A DNA stretch of 47,369 bases from Vreelandella olivaria (GCF_023507745.1 NZ_JALPZO010000120.1:1-47369), one strand, 5' to 3'; positions 20,893 through 29,556 are shown, numbered from the stretch's first letter. Translations and numbers: made by a program. The notes: generated from the sequence alone by a model not told the origin.

Positions 20893-20913
20893 ATACAGTA
20901 TTAATATACAGTA
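20893..20913 (-). promoter_or_regulatory. Direct-repeat operator/promoter of the methyltransferase
   Basis: Two copies of TACTGTAT (minus strand) are repeated at a 13-base period immediately upstream of the gene. The stretch between them, TATTAATACT, can serve as a -10 region. One half matches a LexA half-site (CTGT) but the other half is ACTG instead of ACAG, so it is at best a degenerate SOS box. Confidence 0.4.
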
Positions 20914-20974
20914 ATGGGTATCGCTTGCGGGGCCGGGACGCTCCCACTGCTTTCAGGGATGAAACGAGCGATAT

Positions 20975-21001
20975 GCGCCTGGTCATGCCAGGCGCTTTTT
21001 T
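20975..21001 (+). terminator. Plus-strand terminator facing the end of Q
   Basis: A perfect 8-bp stem GCGCCTGG / CCAGGCGC with a five-base loop is followed by six T on the plus strand. The flanking genes run leftward, so it points against them. It may end an untranslated plus-strand RNA from the 20895-20975 gap or block antisense transcription into Q. Confidence 0.6.
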
Positions 21002-22046
21002 ATTGTGGGTCTAGCGAATACTCCCGAAACCGAATCACCTCCTCCCCCAGCACATCATTGATCTCACTGAACACCGCCTGCACCGGCTCCAGCTCGTTGG
21101 TGACGAACACCTTGGCGGCTTTCTCCACGTCGCCGAAGCCGCCAGTATTGTTGGGGATAATGCCCATGAGCTGCGGGGGGATGCGATGGCCCGCCAACTG
21201 GTCGTCGCGGGTGATGTTCTTGATCGCGGCGAAGTCGTCCTTCGCGGCCACCTCAGAGATCGGGATGATCTGGATGCCGTCTTTCTTCCCGTTGGGGCTA
21301 TAAAGGAAAAGGTTGCGGAAGTTGCCCACGCCCTTCGACTCTTTCAATGCTGTACGCATGGCATCGATGTCAGTCATATCGTGGGCAGGATCTGAGACGT
21401 ACATCACAAAGCCCGCATGAGAACCGTTCAGGTAATACTTGCGCCGGAACAGCGTGGAGTTTTCGTTCAAGTAGATCGATTGCAGCGCACCCAGGTAATC
21501 CGGCACGCCATACACCTCCTGGTTAATATCCGGTTCCAGCAGGTGGATAATGCTGTCCTCGTCGAACTCGCTGCGCTCCGACCAGTTGGGCACCCAGAAG
21601 TAGCGGCTAAGATCCGCCCCGCGGCGAACATACTTCGCCCGCGCCGGTTTCAGTGCCAGCAGTCGGTTCAAGCGTCCATAGATCTTCTCCAGGTAGCAAT
21701 TGCCAAACACCAGGTAATCGGTGGCCAGCGCACTAAACGCCTGGCGGCTAAGTAGTGGATGAGGAATGAAGGAACGCACCAATATATTGCGCTTCACCTG
21801 AATAGCCGAGCCATGGTGCGCCGTGGCGCGGTAGGTCTGGGCCAGCGCCGGAAAATCTACCGGTGGCTCGTACCACTCATTGCCCAGCATCCAGCAGCCG
21901 GTATAGAAAAAATCATAGCCATCGATCACCGGCGTCGACTCGCCAAAGCTGAACGCCTCCGCCTTGGCAGGCGCTGCTGTCTCGCCCGCTTCATTCACAA
22001 CGTAAGCGGGCACGCGCACCCGCGGCTTTTCTGCCGCTTCGCTCAT
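21000..22046 (-). CDS. Q: Phage portal protein (P2 gpQ)
   Basis: The 348-residue product has almost the length of P2 gpQ. It would form the dodecameric portal ring through which DNA enters the procapsid. Family features include an N-terminal F-F-Y-T-G-C-W-M-L-G region, the Y-G-V-P-D-Y-L-G-A-L-Q-S-I-Y-L-N-E block, and the C-terminal Q-L-M-G-I-I-P-N-N-T-G-G-F-G-D. Its ATG overlaps the terminase stop codon (ATGA). It is transcribed leftward with P, as in P2. Confidence 0.94.
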   Translation of the reverse strand: MSEAAEKPRVRVPAYVVNEAGETAAPAKAEAFSFGESTPVIDGYDFFYTGCWMLGNEWYEPPVDFPALAQTYRATAHHGSAIQVKRNILVRSFIPHPLLSRQAFSALATDYLVFGNCYLEKIYGRLNRLLALKPARAKYVRRGADLSRYFWVPNWSERSEFDEDSIIHLLEPDINQEVYGVPDYLGALQSIYLNENSTLFRRKYYLNGSHAGFVMYVSDPAHDMTDIDAMRTALKESKGVGNFRNLFLYSPNGKKDGIQIIPISEVAAKDDFAAIKNITRDDQLAGHRIPPQLMGIIPNNTGGFGDVEKAAKVFVTNELEPVQAVFSEINDVLGEEVIRFREYSLDPQ

Positions 22047-23821
22047 CCGTACATCTCCATTAGGGAACGGCCCATGCCGTGATCGACCGGGCCATCGAGT
22101 GGCTCATTGTGTAAGGCGTGCATAGTCGCCCACGCCAGGTCAGCGTGGCCGGTCTGGTTATTGCGCCCGGCGGTGTAGGTCATCTGGCGTCCGGAGGCAG
22201 TCAGCTCCCGGCGGATCGCCATAAAAGACTGAGCAAGATCCACCCACCCCGCATCGAATTCAAGACGCCCCTTATTGATGATCTGCTGCGCCTGCATCAC
22301 CAGGCGCGACTTCATTTCCGGGGTATAGCGGTAACGGGTGACTGTGGGGAAGAACTTCGCCACCAACTGGGCCACGGCCTCCCCCAGGCCCGAGGTATCA
22401 ATGCCGATAAAGGTCACGTTATAGCGGCGGGTCATGCTGCGGATAAACTCTGATTGGGCCTCATAATCGCGGCCCTTGAGGCGATGGCGTTCCAGAATGC
22501 GGTGCTTGCTATCGGTGTTTTTTGGCGGTGCGACCACCACCAGACCCGCCCCATCGCCCTCTTCACCATCGCCGGCCGGATCGTAACCAATCCATACCGG
22601 ATGCTCGCCATACGGCCTTGGGGCGAAGGGTTTCAGATCCCGCCAGGCATCCCAGCTGTCCACCATGCAGCGTTGCATCATCGCCAGCGGGAAGGCACTT
22701 TGCGTATCGTCCACGAACTCGCACATCAGCAGGTTCGCAAACTCATCATCGCTGTACTCAAGGCGCAGCTGGTCGATGTCGAACAGATCACAGCCACCGG
22801 CGATAGCATCTTCAATGGTCACGATCTGCCGCCACTGGCCATCCGGCCCCCGCGCTCCATTCTTCAGCGCTGCGTGGCTGATATCGATCTTTACCCGGTC
22901 GGCTTTCTTCTGGCGTTTATTGAACCGGTCACCGGTCCAGAACGGGTAAGCCTCATGGGCTACCGACGATGGCGTACTGAAGTAGGTTTGCTTCCACTTC
23001 TTGTGCATCGCCATGCCCGACGTCACCTTGCGGAACGTCTCGAAACCATGAATCCAGAAGTATTCGTCTAAATAGGTATCGCCGTGATAGCCCTGCGCCG
23101 TCTTGGCGTTGGTGCCTAGAAAGTGAAGCTCAGCGCCGTTGGCGAGAATAATGGGGTCGCCCTTCAGTTCCACCCCGGTGACTTCCTTTACGAACTGCAC
23201 GATGTAGTGCCGGAAGATGTGCGCCTGGGCCTTCGAGGCGGACATGAATATCTTGTTCTTACCCGTCTCCATCGCATCGGCAATGGCTTCCCGAGCGAAG
23301 TACCAGGTAGCACCTATCTGGCGGCTTTTGAGCAGGTTACGAATGCGCTCATGCTGCCCAGCGCGGTACCAACCCCGCTGGTAATTAAATAGCGACGCCT
23401 CAAACGCCTCGACAATCTGAATAACGCCTTCATCACCCACATCATTACGTGCAGGCTTACGCTTCGGCCCCGCATTGCGGCGTTCGATGTTGGGATTTAG
23501 ATCGCTCTCCTTCCCGCTACCCTGGTACTTATGCACCCGCGCTAACCGCTCGATCTGGCGGCCCAGCAGGTCAATCTCCTTAAAATCCTTGCCCTCTTTT
23601 TGCTCCTTCCAAATCAACTGCACCAGGCGCGCTTCCAGCGCCCCCTCTACCCGCTGGGTCGGCGTCGCGTCATCCCATGCGTCGCGCTTTTTCCACGAAT
23701 CAATGGTCGTCCTGGGGATATCCAGGAACTCAGCAATGCGCGCAATCCGCCACCCCATCCAAAAAAGATGGCGGGCAGAAAGGCGGTAGTGATCGTCGTC
23801 GATGTGCGCTTGGGGAGTCAT
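22043..23821 (-). CDS. P: Large terminase subunit, ATPase/nuclease (P2 gpP)
   Basis: The 592-residue product powers DNA packaging and cuts cos. An N-terminal helix-turn-helix (R-I-A-E-F-L-D-I-P-R-T-T-I-D-S-W) precedes the ATPase domain with a variant Walker A K-S-R-Q-I-G-A-T and Walker B-like T-Y-L-D-E-Y-F. The C-terminal nuclease region begins at W-I-G-Y-D-P-A-G-D-G and includes I-G-I-D-T-S-G-L-G. It is divergent from O with the late-activator palindrome between them. No good ribosome site precedes the ATG. Confidence 0.95.
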   Translation of the reverse strand: MTPQAHIDDDHYRLSARHLFWMGWRIARIAEFLDIPRTTIDSWKKRDAWDDATPTQRVEGALEARLVQLIWKEQKEGKDFKEIDLLGRQIERLARVHKYQGSGKESDLNPNIERRNAGPKRKPARNDVGDEGVIQIVEAFEASLFNYQRGWYRAGQHERIRNLLKSRQIGATWYFAREAIADAMETGKNKIFMSASKAQAHIFRHYIVQFVKEVTGVELKGDPIILANGAELHFLGTNAKTAQGYHGDTYLDEYFWIHGFETFRKVTSGMAMHKKWKQTYFSTPSSVAHEAYPFWTGDRFNKRQKKADRVKIDISHAALKNGARGPDGQWRQIVTIEDAIAGGCDLFDIDQLRLEYSDDEFANLLMCEFVDDTQSAFPLAMMQRCMVDSWDAWRDLKPFAPRPYGEHPVWIGYDPAGDGEEGDGAGLVVVAPPKNTDSKHRILERHRLKGRDYEAQSEFIRSMTRRYNVTFIGIDTSGLGEAVAQLVAKFFPTVTRYRYTPEMKSRLVMQAQQIINKGRLEFDAGWVDLAQSFMAIRRELTASGRQMTYTAGRNNQTGHADLAWATMHALHNEPLDGPVDHGMGRSLMEMYG

Positions 23822-23865
23822 GCCGCCAGCGTACCCGCGCAGGCACGGCGGATATCGTCCTGCCC

Positions 23866-23889
23866 GGTGTAAGTAGCGCTACTTACACC
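23866..23889. promoter_or_regulatory. Late-promoter activator site 1 (between P and O)
   Basis: This is a perfect 24-bp palindrome beginning GGTGTAAGTAGC. It contains TGT-N14-ACA, close to the TGT-N12-ACA element bound by the P2 Ogr late activator. Being symmetrical and midway between the divergent genes P and O, it fits a shared PP/PO activator site. The same GGTGTAA...ACACC pattern recurs at 31835 and 37494. Confidence 0.75.
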
Positions 23890-23968
23890 CAGCGCTCATT
23901 GAGCCAAGCCGCGTGTGCGGGGAACCTGACCGCAGCCAAACGCCCAACCCACACACCGAGGCCCGCTC

Positions 23969-24787
23969 ATGCCCTGGCACCGCATCGCAAAAGAAGGCGC
24001 AACCACCGATGGCCGCACCATCAGCGCCGAATGGCTAACTCAAATGGCCGCTAATTTCGACCCCGACAACTACGGCTGCCGGGTCAATATGGAACACATC
24101 AAAGGCATGCTGCCGGATGGCCCCTTCAAAGCCTACGGCGATGTCACCGCGCTCAAAACCGAAAAAGGCGACGACGGCAAGCTGGGCCTATACGCCGAGA
24201 TCGACCCGACCGATGAGCTAAAAGCGATGGTCGAGAAACGGCAAAAAATCTACACCTCCATGGAGATTGATCTCGACTTTGCCGACTCTGGCGAAGCCTA
24301 TCTGGTAGGGCTGGCGGTGACGGACTCACCCGCCTCGCTGGGCACTTCCATGCTCAAGTTCAGCGCGTCCGAGGGTAAAAACTCCCCGCTGGCCGCCCGC
24401 AAGCAGCGCCCGGAAAACCTCTTCTCTGAAGCTATCGAAACCGAGCTCTCATTCAGCGAGGAAGAAGCACCACAAGACAAAGGCCCGTCCCTGGCCGATC
24501 GCGTCAAGGCGCTTTTCAAAAAACAGGACGCCAAAACGGAAGCTGGCTTTGCAGCTTTCCGCGCCGATCTGGAAGAGACCCTCGGCCTTTTCGTGGAAAA
24601 ACACCAGGCACTCAGCGAAGCACTTAAAAAGCGCCCCACCCAGGCCGCCTTTGCAGAGCTCAAACGCGCCCACGAAACGCTGAAAGAAGAGTTCGACGCG
24701 CTCTACACCCAGCTCGACACCACCCCCAATCGCTCGCCGCGCACTCCCGCCACTGGCAACGACGGCTCCATCGAAACCGACTGCTAA
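23969..24787 (+). CDS. O: Capsid scaffold / maturation protease (P2 gpO)
   Basis: The 272-residue product has an N-terminal serine protease and a C-terminal scaffolding helix, as in P2 gpO (about 284). By spacing to the P2 triad, Asp14, His43 (N-M-E-H-I-K-G) and Ser97 (Y-T-S-M-E-I) are the likely catalytic residues. Residues 170-255 are helical and charged, suited to scaffolding. GAGG lies six bases before the ATG. It is the first gene of the O-N-M-L-X-lysis-R-S unit. Confidence 0.92.
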   Translation: MPWHRIAKEGATTDGRTISAEWLTQMAANFDPDNYGCRVNMEHIKGMLPDGPFKAYGDVTALKTEKGDDGKLGLYAEIDPTDELKAMVEKRQKIYTSMEIDLDFADSGEAYLVGLAVTDSPASLGTSMLKFSASEGKNSPLAARKQRPENLFSEAIETELSFSEEEAPQDKGPSLADRVKALFKKQDAKTEAGFAAFRADLEETLGLFVEKHQALSEALKKRPTQAAFAELKRAHETLKEEFDALYTQLDTTPNRSPRTPATGNDGSIETDC

Positions 24788-24802
24788 GAGACGCCCCTCA
24801 CT

Positions 24803-25819
24803 ATGCGTACAGAAACTCGCAAGCTCTTCAACAAATACGGCCAGCGCCTGGCACGCCTCAATGGGGCTGAGAATGCTTACTCCTCGTTCGATATCGAGCC
24901 GAGTGTGCAGCAAACGTTGGAAACCAAGATCCAAGATTCCAGCGACTTTCTCAGCCGAGTCAATGTGATTGGGGTACGCGATCTTGTCGGCCAAAAGCTT
25001 GGCTTAGGCATCAACGGCCCTATTGCCGCCCGCACTGATGTCACTCAGCGAGATCGTAGTCCTATTGATCCCACCACAATGGACAACCATGAGTATCGTT
25101 GTGAATCCACTGAATACGATACCTACCTGACCTGGGCAAAGCTCGACGCCTGGGCAAAGTTCCCGGATTTTCAAGCACGTATTCGCGACGCCATTATCAA
25201 GCAGCAGGCACTCGACCGTCTCATGATCGGCTTTAACGGTAAAACAGCCGCCAAACAGACAGATAGAGCGGCCAACCCACTGCTACAAGACGTCAACATT
25301 GGCTGGCTGCAGAAATACCGTAACCACTCACCTGCACGTGTTACCGGCGGCCACGTGATTGGTAAGGGTCGAGAATTTAAAAATCTCGATGCGCTTGTGT
25401 TAGAAGCCGTAAATACAATGATTGAGCCCTGGCACCGCGATTCAACAGATCTGGTAGCGATCGTTGGCCGGACACTCATGACCGAAGAGTACCTACCCAA
25501 GGTCAATAAATATGAGCAGCCAACTGAAAGCCGTGCGCTGGACATGATCATGGCGGCAAAACGAATTGGCGGCTTAAACAGCTATCAAGCCCCCTTCATG
25601 CTGGAAAAAGGCATCTTCATCACCTCTTTCGAGAACCTGTCGATCTATTGGCAGGAAGGCTCACGACGCCGCTATCTCAAAGATAAACCAGAGCGCAAAC
25701 GCGTCGAAAACTACGAATCCTCGAACGATGCCTACGTCATTGAAGACTATGGGTTTGGCTGCCTGATCGAGGACATCACGCGAGAAAACGTACCCACCGA
25801 CGAACCGGCAGGGGAATAA
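24803..25819 (+). CDS. N: Major capsid protein (P2 gpN)
   Basis: This 338-residue protein (P2 gpN is about 357) forms the icosahedral shell. Family blocks are F-N-K-Y-G-Q-R-L-A near the N-terminus, the D-L-V-G-Q-K-L-G-L region and N-V-G/D-I-G-W-L-Q-K in the middle (here D-V-N-I-G-W-L-Q-K-Y-R). Cleavage of the N-terminus by gpO is expected from P2 biology. Fifteen bases separate it from O. Confidence 0.95.
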   Translation: MRTETRKLFNKYGQRLARLNGAENAYSSFDIEPSVQQTLETKIQDSSDFLSRVNVIGVRDLVGQKLGLGINGPIAARTDVTQRDRSPIDPTTMDNHEYRCESTEYDTYLTWAKLDAWAKFPDFQARIRDAIIKQQALDRLMIGFNGKTAAKQTDRAANPLLQDVNIGWLQKYRNHSPARVTGGHVIGKGREFKNLDALVLEAVNTMIEPWHRDSTDLVAIVGRTLMTEEYLPKVNKYEQPTESRALDMIMAAKRIGGLNSYQAPFMLEKGIFITSFENLSIYWQEGSRRRYLKDKPERKRVENYESSNDAYVIEDYGFGCLIEDITRENVPTDEPAGE

Positions 25820-25822
25820 AGC

Positions 25823-26506
25823 ATGACGAGTTCTATCCGCCGTCACTTTGAACGCGTCAGCGCCGCCCAAGCGGCCGCTGATGCGGGCACCCAACCCATG
25901 CAAGGCGAAGCTTACGAGCTTATGCAAGCCGCGCTGTTTGAAGACTACCGCCGTCTCAAATCCACCCAATCCATGGAGCGCAAGGCCGAGATCAAACGCG
26001 AGATCCTGCCCAACTACACCGACTACGTGGCTGGCGTATTGGAAGCCGGCCAAGGTGCCCAGGACGATGTGCTAATGCGCATTATGCTCTGGCGAATCGA
26101 TGCCGGAGACCTTGCCGGTGCTATTGCGATCGCCAAATACGCGATCAAGCACGGCCTTACGCCGCCAGATCAATTCGAACGCGGAACAGCCGCCATCATT
26201 GCCGAAGAAATCGCCGAGCAAGCGCTTAAGCAGTTGGATGAAGAAGGTGCCGATACCACCGCCCTGCTTACCCAACTGATCGACGTGGAATTACTCACCC
26301 GCGATGCCGATATGCACGACCAGATACGCGCAAAGCTGCACAAAGCGCTGGGCTACGCCTGCCGTGCCACCGGCCAGTTAGAAGATGCCCAGGTCAATCT
26401 AGAACGCGCCCTGTCACTCAACGACCGCATTGGCGTGAAGAAAGACCTCGAACGCCTGGAACGAGAAATGAAACAAAACGCTGCGCAGCCAAAGGCTGAC
26501 AGCTAA
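25823..26506 (+). CDS. M: Small terminase subunit (P2 gpM)
   Basis: The 227-residue product (P2 gpM about 247) recognises cos and hands DNA to gpP. It is helical and starts M-T-S-S-I-R-R-H-F-E-R-V, as usual in the family. The middle contains D-D-V-L-M-R-I-M-L-W-R-I-D-A-G-D, a family hallmark. Three bases separate it from N. Confidence 0.93.
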   Translation: MTSSIRRHFERVSAAQAAADAGTQPMQGEAYELMQAALFEDYRRLKSTQSMERKAEIKREILPNYTDYVAGVLEAGQGAQDDVLMRIMLWRIDAGDLAGAIAIAKYAIKHGLTPPDQFERGTAAIIAEEIAEQALKQLDEEGADTTALLTQLIDVELLTRDADMHDQIRAKLHKALGYACRATGQLEDAQVNLERALSLNDRIGVKKDLERLEREMKQNAAQPKADS

Positions 26507-26636
26507 CCGAGTCGACCGCCGACGTCAGGGGGCGCGACATGAGAGCCAGGCGTTAAATTTGCCTGCCGCCCACCCCCTTCTTATTCATCGCGCCCGACCC
26601 CGCGCGAAAAACGTTTATCCGCTACCAGGAACCATG

Positions 26637-27110
26637 ATGAGCAGCTTTATCTCCGCAGGCACCCCGTCTAGCGAAACGGCTGAACAGGCAATTCAAAACA
26701 ACGGATTCTGGCCGGACATTCAGCCCGGCGACTTCCGTGAACGCCACCGGCTGGATAGCACCATCACCAGCGCCCGCATTGAAAGCGCTCTGCTCGCCGC
26801 CATGGCCACGGTCAACCGGGTACTGCGTCACTGGCAGCAGGCCAAAGTCGACGCTGGCTACCCCACCATGGAAGCGCTGCCCATTCCCGTTTGGCAAGTG
26901 CCGGAAGTGTTTAACGTTCTCTACCTGCGCGCCGTTTACTCCACCGCCCACGCCAACCTGCTGGACCGCTACGCGGATTATGACGCCACCAACAGCGGCC
27001 GGGAACGCGGCGAACGCCTGCAAGACCCCGCCGACGGTTACCGCCGCGATGCCGCCTGGGCGATAAGTGAGATCGAAGGCCGGCCGCACAGTACCGTTGA
27101 GCTGATATGA
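26637..27110 (+). CDS. L: Head completion/stabilisation protein (P2 gpL)
   Basis: A 157-residue product begins at the ATG with AGGA six bases upstream; the ATG three bases earlier is too close to the ribosome site. gpL seals filled heads and joins them to tails. The family motif F-W-P-D-I-Q-P-G-D-F-R appears near residues 25-35, and Y-R-R-D-A-A-W-A-I-S-E-I near the C-terminus. The 130 bases before it hold no gene. Confidence 0.9.
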   Translation: MSSFISAGTPSSETAEQAIQNNGFWPDIQPGDFRERHRLDSTITSARIESALLAAMATVNRVLRHWQQAKVDAGYPTMEALPIPVWQVPEVFNVLYLRAVYSTAHANLLDRYADYDATNSGRERGERLQDPADGYRRDAAWAISEIEGRPHSTVELI

Positions 27111-27328
27111 GCACCCGGATCACGACTGTCCGCGCTCAGCAAAACGACACCCTGGATGCCCTTTGCTACCGGGTTTACGGCTACACGCAGGGCATAACCG
27201 AACAGGTACTGGCTGCCAACCCCGGGCTTGCCGAAAAAGGGCCTTTGTTGCCCCACGGCACGCCGATCAACCTGCCCGCCATCACGCACTCCCCCCAACG
27301 CGCGCCCACCGTGCAGTTGTGGGATTGA
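27107..27328 (+). CDS. X: Tail protein X (P2 gpX)
   Basis: The 73-residue product is LysM-like, with Q-N-D-T-L-D-A-L-C-Y-R-V-Y-G and a C-terminal G-T-P-I-N-L-P typical of gpX. It overlaps the L stop codon (ATGA). It is needed for tail assembly, and LysM-like domains bind peptidoglycan, so a role near the baseplate or tail tip is likely. Confidence 0.92.
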   Translation: MSTRITTVRAQQNDTLDALCYRVYGYTQGITEQVLAANPGLAEKGPLLPHGTPINLPAITHSPQRAPTVQLWD

Positions 27329-27351
27329 CACGTTTATCCATTGAGGCCCGC

Positions 27352-27555
27352 ATGAGCCACTCCTTCGAAATCACTACCGAAAGCGTCAAGGTCGCCCCGC
27401 CGGCCGTGGTCTCGCTGCTGCATGTAGGCGGCATGACGCCTGCTGACTGGGTGACCTTACTCACCCTGCTCTATCTAGCACTGCAAATTGGCCTGTTAGT
27501 ACCGCGCTACCTAAAACGTATTCGAGAATATTGGGGTCGTCGCCATGAGTCTTAA
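27352..27555 (+). CDS. Holin (HP1-like, single membrane span)
   Basis: A 67-residue protein starts at the ATG preceded by GAGG at five bases. One strong membrane segment (W-V-T-L-L-T-L-L-Y-L-A-L-Q-I-G-L-L-V, about residues 34-52) is followed by a positively charged tail (R-Y-L-K-R-I-R-E-Y-W). This matches the HP1-type holin family and differs from P2 gpY. It overlaps the endolysin gene by 11 bases. Confidence 0.82.
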   Translation: MSHSFEITTESVKVAPPAVVSLLHVGGMTPADWVTLLTLLYLALQIGLLVPRYLKRIREYWGRRHES

Positions 27556-28054
27556 AAGCCGCATTGCCATTGGTGCCACTGCCGGTGCCTTAAGTATCGC
27601 CACCGCGGTGGTCTCTTATTACGAAGGTTATCGCCCCACCGCCTACCGTGATCCTGTGGGTATTCCCACGATTTGCTATGGACACACCGCCACCGTACGC
27701 ATGGGGCAAACCCTTAGCCAGGAACGCTGCACTGAACTACTGCAGGCGGATCTCGGCATTGCCTTTGCCGCAGTTGATCGGCGCGCCCGTGTTGACCTTC
27801 CCCCACCTACCCGTGCCGCGTTGGCATCCTTCGTTTACAACGTGGGGGAAGGCAACTTTGCCCGCTCCACCCTGCTACGCAAGCTTAATGCCGGTGATGT
27901 TCGCGGTGCCTGCCATGAGCTATCCCGCTGGGTTCATGCCGGTGGCAAACGGTTAAACGGCCTGGTGAAACGCCGTGCCACTGAAAAAGAACTCTGCCTG
28001 GCAGGGCTTGAGAAAGAGCTAGAGAAACGAGTAGATCAGGAGCTCACACCATGA
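27545..28054 (+). CDS. SAR endolysin, GH24 lysozyme
   Basis: This is a 169-residue muramidase. The catalytic triad spaced as in T4 lysozyme is Glu27, Asp36 and Thr42 (Y-Y-E-G-Y-R-P-T-A-Y-R-D-P-V-G-I-P-T). Residues 7-24 are weakly hydrophobic and rich in Ala, Gly, Ser and Thr, with a Lys/Arg start, a typical signal-anchor-release domain. The enzyme is therefore likely exported by Sec, tethered inactive and released when the membrane is depolarised. Its neighbours are a holin and the spanin pair. Confidence 0.93.
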   Translation: MSLKSRIAIGATAGALSIATAVVSYYEGYRPTAYRDPVGIPTICYGHTATVRMGQTLSQERCTELLQADLGIAFAAVDRRARVDLPPPTRAALASFVYNVGEGNFARSTLLRKLNAGDVRGACHELSRWVHAGGKRLNGLVKRRATEKELCLAGLEKELEKRVDQELTP

Positions 28055-28485
28055 ACCGCCTACTCGCCGCGCTGATTATTTTAGCGCTGGTGATCGTGGT
28101 CACCTGGGCGCTCTGGCAGCGCACGAATGCTGCCGAGGCCCGCGCCGACCTCGCCGAACAGCAGCTGGCCGAATCCCTGCAGCGCGAAGCGCAACACCAG
28201 GTGGTCATCAACGCCCTATGGGCAAACGCCCGCCGCCAAGAAAGCCAGCGCCGTGCCCTCGCTCAGCAGCAGGCAGCCCTCACCCGCACCGCCGCCAACC
28301 GCCTCACCACCATCGAGGAGCTACACCGTGAAAACGACACCCTGCGCGCTTGGGCTAACACTCGCCTGCCTGATGCTGTTAGCCGGTTGCGCAAGCGCCC
28401 CGCCGTCACCGGCGCCGCTGCTTACCATCAATCAGTGCGCGACGCCGAGCCCCTGCACCCTCCCGGCCAGCCAACCGACCACTAA
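28051..28485 (+). CDS. Inner-membrane spanin (Rz / P2 LysB-like)
   Basis: This 144-residue protein has an N-terminal membrane anchor (residues 3-22) and a long Ala/Gln/Glu-rich coiled coil (about 28-110). The start overlaps the endolysin stop (ATGA). Together with the lipoprotein encoded in the +1 frame inside it, it would span the periplasm and fuse the membranes in the last lysis step. Confidence 0.88.
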   Translation: MNRLLAALIILALVIVVTWALWQRTNAAEARADLAEQQLAESLQREAQHQVVINALWANARRQESQRRALAQQQAALTRTAANRLTTIEELHRENDTLRAWANTRLPDAVSRLRKRPAVTGAAAYHQSVRDAEPLHPPGQPTDH

Positions 28486-28600
28486 CGGTGAAATGCACCT
28501 ACAGTTGGAACGCACCGAAGCCGCCTGGGCACAGTGCGCCGCCGAGGTCGACGCCGTTATCGCCTGCCACGCCACCGCAGATGAACAGGAGCCCCCATGA
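28328..28600 (+). CDS. Outer-membrane spanin lipoprotein (Rz1 / LysC-like), nested
   Basis: A GTG start inside Rz opens a different frame giving 90 residues. The N-terminus is V-K-T-T-P-C-A-L-G-L followed by the lipobox L-M-L-L-A-G-C, then a proline-rich stretch, the classic Rz1 pattern. The 3' part extends beyond Rz and stops overlapping the start of R. It is longer than many Rz1 proteins, with extra Cys and Glu residues downstream (E-A-A-W-A-Q-C-A). Confidence 0.8.
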   Translation: MKTTPCALGLTLACLMLLAGCASAPPSPAPLLTINQCATPSPCTLPASQPTTNGEMHLQLERTEAAWAQCAAEVDAVIACHATADEQEPP

Positions 28601-29088
28601 AAAAGCTGCACCTGCTACGCGCCCACCTGATGAACGCGGTGCCCGCGCTTGCCAACGATCCCGAACGGCTGCTCACCTTTGTAGAAGAAGGCAGCATCGA
28701 ATTTCACCGTGGCCACAATTTTTCTCATGAGTACCAGTTCACCGCCCAACTAGTGCTCACCGACTTTAGTGCGGATCTCGACACCATCATGGTGCCCCTG
28801 TTGCAGTGGCTGGCCGAATACCAACCGGATGCCGACCCCACGGAAGCCATCAGCTTCGAAGCCGAGATCCTCAGCCACAACGCCGTGGATGTCGCCCTGC
28901 GGGTCAAACTGACCGAACGGGTACTGGCAAAAGTGGACTGCGCAGCGGGAGAGATCCGGGTCGACCACGCCTTGCCCCGTTTTCCTACGACAGGCTGCCC
29001 CGACACGCGCTGGCAGCTGCTAATTCGTGATAGCGAGGCCCAGGCGGATTACACGCTGGTCGCCGAGTGGGAAGGCCCGCATGGCTGA
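28597..29088 (+). CDS. R: Tail completion protein (P2 gpR)
   Basis: The 163-residue product has the usual gpR opening M-K-K-L-H-L-L-R-A-H-L and the motif F-S-H-E-Y-Q-F-T-A-Q-L-V-L-T-D-F. It terminates the tail tube and allows head joining, as known in P2. Its ATG overlaps the Rz1 stop. Confidence 0.9.
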   Translation: MKKLHLLRAHLMNAVPALANDPERLLTFVEEGSIEFHRGHNFSHEYQFTAQLVLTDFSADLDTIMVPLLQWLAEYQPDADPTEAISFEAEILSHNAVDVALRVKLTERVLAKVDCAAGEIRVDHALPRFPTTGCPDTRWQLLIRDSEAQADYTLVAEWEGPHG

Positions 29089-29539
29089 TAATATGCAGGC
29101 GTTGGAAGAGTGGGTTGGCCCGCTACTCGCCAAGCTGGATGTTAAACAGCGCAGGGCATTAACCCGCAACGTGGCCCGGGATCTTCGCCGCCGACAGCGT
29201 GACCGCATTCGCGCCCAAACCAACCCGGATGGCACGCCCTACGCCCCGCGTAAGCCGCAATCGTTTCGGGCCAAGCAAGGCAGCATCCGCCGCCGGGCCA
29301 TGTTCAGCAAACTCTCCACCGCCAAGTGGCTCAAGGCCACCACCCAGGGCGACACCGCCGTGGTGGGCTTTTTCGGTAATGTCGCCCGCATCGCCACCAC
29401 TCACCAGCGTGGCCTGATGGATCGCGTTAGCCGCGACGGCCCCCGCGTGGAGTACGCCCAGCGGGAACTACTCGGTTTTACCACGCTGGATCGTGAGATG
29501 GTTATGGAGTCGGTGCTTAGGCATTTGGGAGAGGAGTAG
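29081..29539 (+). CDS. S: Tail completion protein (P2 gpS)
   Basis: The 152-residue product starts at an ATG eight bases before the end of R. Family features are L-R-R-R-Q-R-D-R-I-R-A-Q and D-G-T-P-Y-A-P-R, and the C-terminal E-L-L-G-F. It acts with gpR at the tail-head end. A terminator follows, closing the O-to-S unit. Confidence 0.9.
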   Translation: MADNMQALEEWVGPLLAKLDVKQRRALTRNVARDLRRRQRDRIRAQTNPDGTPYAPRKPQSFRAKQGSIRRRAMFSKLSTAKWLKATTQGDTAVVGFFGNVARIATTHQRGLMDRVSRDGPRVEYAQRELLGFTTLDREMVMESVLRHLGEE

Positions 29540-29556
29540 AGATCTATTTTTCAGAT

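Noticed and set aside
20893..20913. LexA box before the methyltransferase
   Set aside because: The second half reads ACTG instead of ACAG; the sequence is better described as a direct repeat.
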